Part shown: in pieces, positions 6,017-6,201 of the stretch
Position numbering within the stretch: position 1 is the first letter of the stretch
Layout: every line of letters begins with the position of its first letter
Source: Alphaproteobacteria bacterium
Lineage (GTDB): Bacteria > Pseudomonadota > Alphaproteobacteria > Rhizobiales > Xanthobacteraceae
Direction: 5' to 3'
DNA length: 6,201 nt
Assembly: GCA_005884465.1 (NCBI GenBank)
Contig: VAZH01000044.1
Coordinates: 1-6,201, forward strand
Notes under the pieces: model-generated
The model's input: only the letters and a program-made list of their open reading frames with translations
Database searches by the model: none
What the model was told of the DNA's origin: nothing
Program-made: the position numbers and the translations under genes

Positions 6017-6201
6017 TCAGATCGGCATCTTCATGATGTCTTCGTAGGACTGGATGACGCGATCGCGCACCGACACCAGCGTCGAGACCGCGACGTCGGT
6101 CTCCGCCACCGCCGTCACCACGTCCATCATGTTGGCCTTGCCCGATGCCATCGCGACCGTCTGCGCATCGGATTTTTTTCCCGCCTCCAGCACGCTTCCG
6201 A
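6017..6201 (-). CDS. fliE: Flagellar hook-basal body protein FliE, C-terminal part (runs off right edge)
   Basis: The last 61 full codons and the stop (6019-6017) of a gene entering from the right edge. The visible protein, from GSVLEAGKKSDAQTV to the end SYEDIMKMPI, has the pattern of the FliE C-terminus: a helix with VVTAVAETDVAVSTLVSVRDRVIQSYEDIMKM, matching the family's conserved ending in which a basic residue and an (A/S)Y-x-(E/D)-(I/V)-M motif precede the terminus. FliE joins the MS ring to the proximal rod and is the first rod-type export substrate. A run of seven A residues (6173-6179 on the plus strand as T) lies in the coding sequence, but the frame is intact. The gene is 121 nt upstream of fliQ. 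In related genomes flgB and flgC commonly precede it, but they are outside this window. Confidence 0.9.
   Translation of the reverse strand, partial: GSVLEAGKKSDAQTVAMASGKANMMDVVTAVAETDVAVSTLVSVRDRVIQSYEDIMKMPI

Noticed and set aside
6173..6179. A run of seven T (A on the coding strand) in fliE, considered as a phase-variation or slippage site
   Set aside because: The frame is intact and the encoded Gly-Lys-Lys is plausible for FliE. Seven is short for phase variation, and a single sequence shows no length change.

Overview
The window is GC-rich alphaproteobacterial chromosome. Codon use, the CckA and Tim44-like proteins, and several interspersed palindromes suggest the Bradyrhizobium / Rhodopseudomonas group (Nitrobacteraceae). 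This placement is recognition from memory, not a search. Every gene I can support lies on the minus strand, so transcription runs from high to low coordinates.

In transcription order the layout is: fliE (C-terminal part only, running off the right edge); a palindromic repeat that can fold as a cloverleaf; fliQ; two tandem long inverted repeats; fliR; flhB, 12 nt downstream of fliR; a 151-nt gap; cckA; another palindromic repeat; and the N-terminal part of a secreted or membrane-anchored Tim44-like protein that runs off the left edge. FliQ, FliR and FlhB are core inner-membrane parts of the flagellar type III export gate. FliE is the adaptor between the MS ring and the proximal rod. CckA is the hybrid histidine kinase that, in alphaproteobacteria, feeds phosphate through ChpT to CtrA, a regulator of flagellar and cell-cycle genes. 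The window therefore joins part of a flagellar export operon to the sensor kinase at the top of the pathway that often controls such operons.

The genes themselves are ordinary for the group and I see no new protein system. The unusual content is in the gaps. Both gaps flanking fliQ, and the gap between cckA and the Tim44-like gene, hold palindromes able to form extensive RNA or DNA secondary structure. The two fliQ-fliR hairpins share the same inner stem core and the same 21-nt loop length but have different outer stems. The proximal one ends 10 nt before the fliR start codon and carries a consensus TTGACA in each arm. No TTAA tetramer, and so no full CtrA box, was seen between 3438 and 6201. 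The main promoter for the flagellar genes probably lies beyond the right edge.
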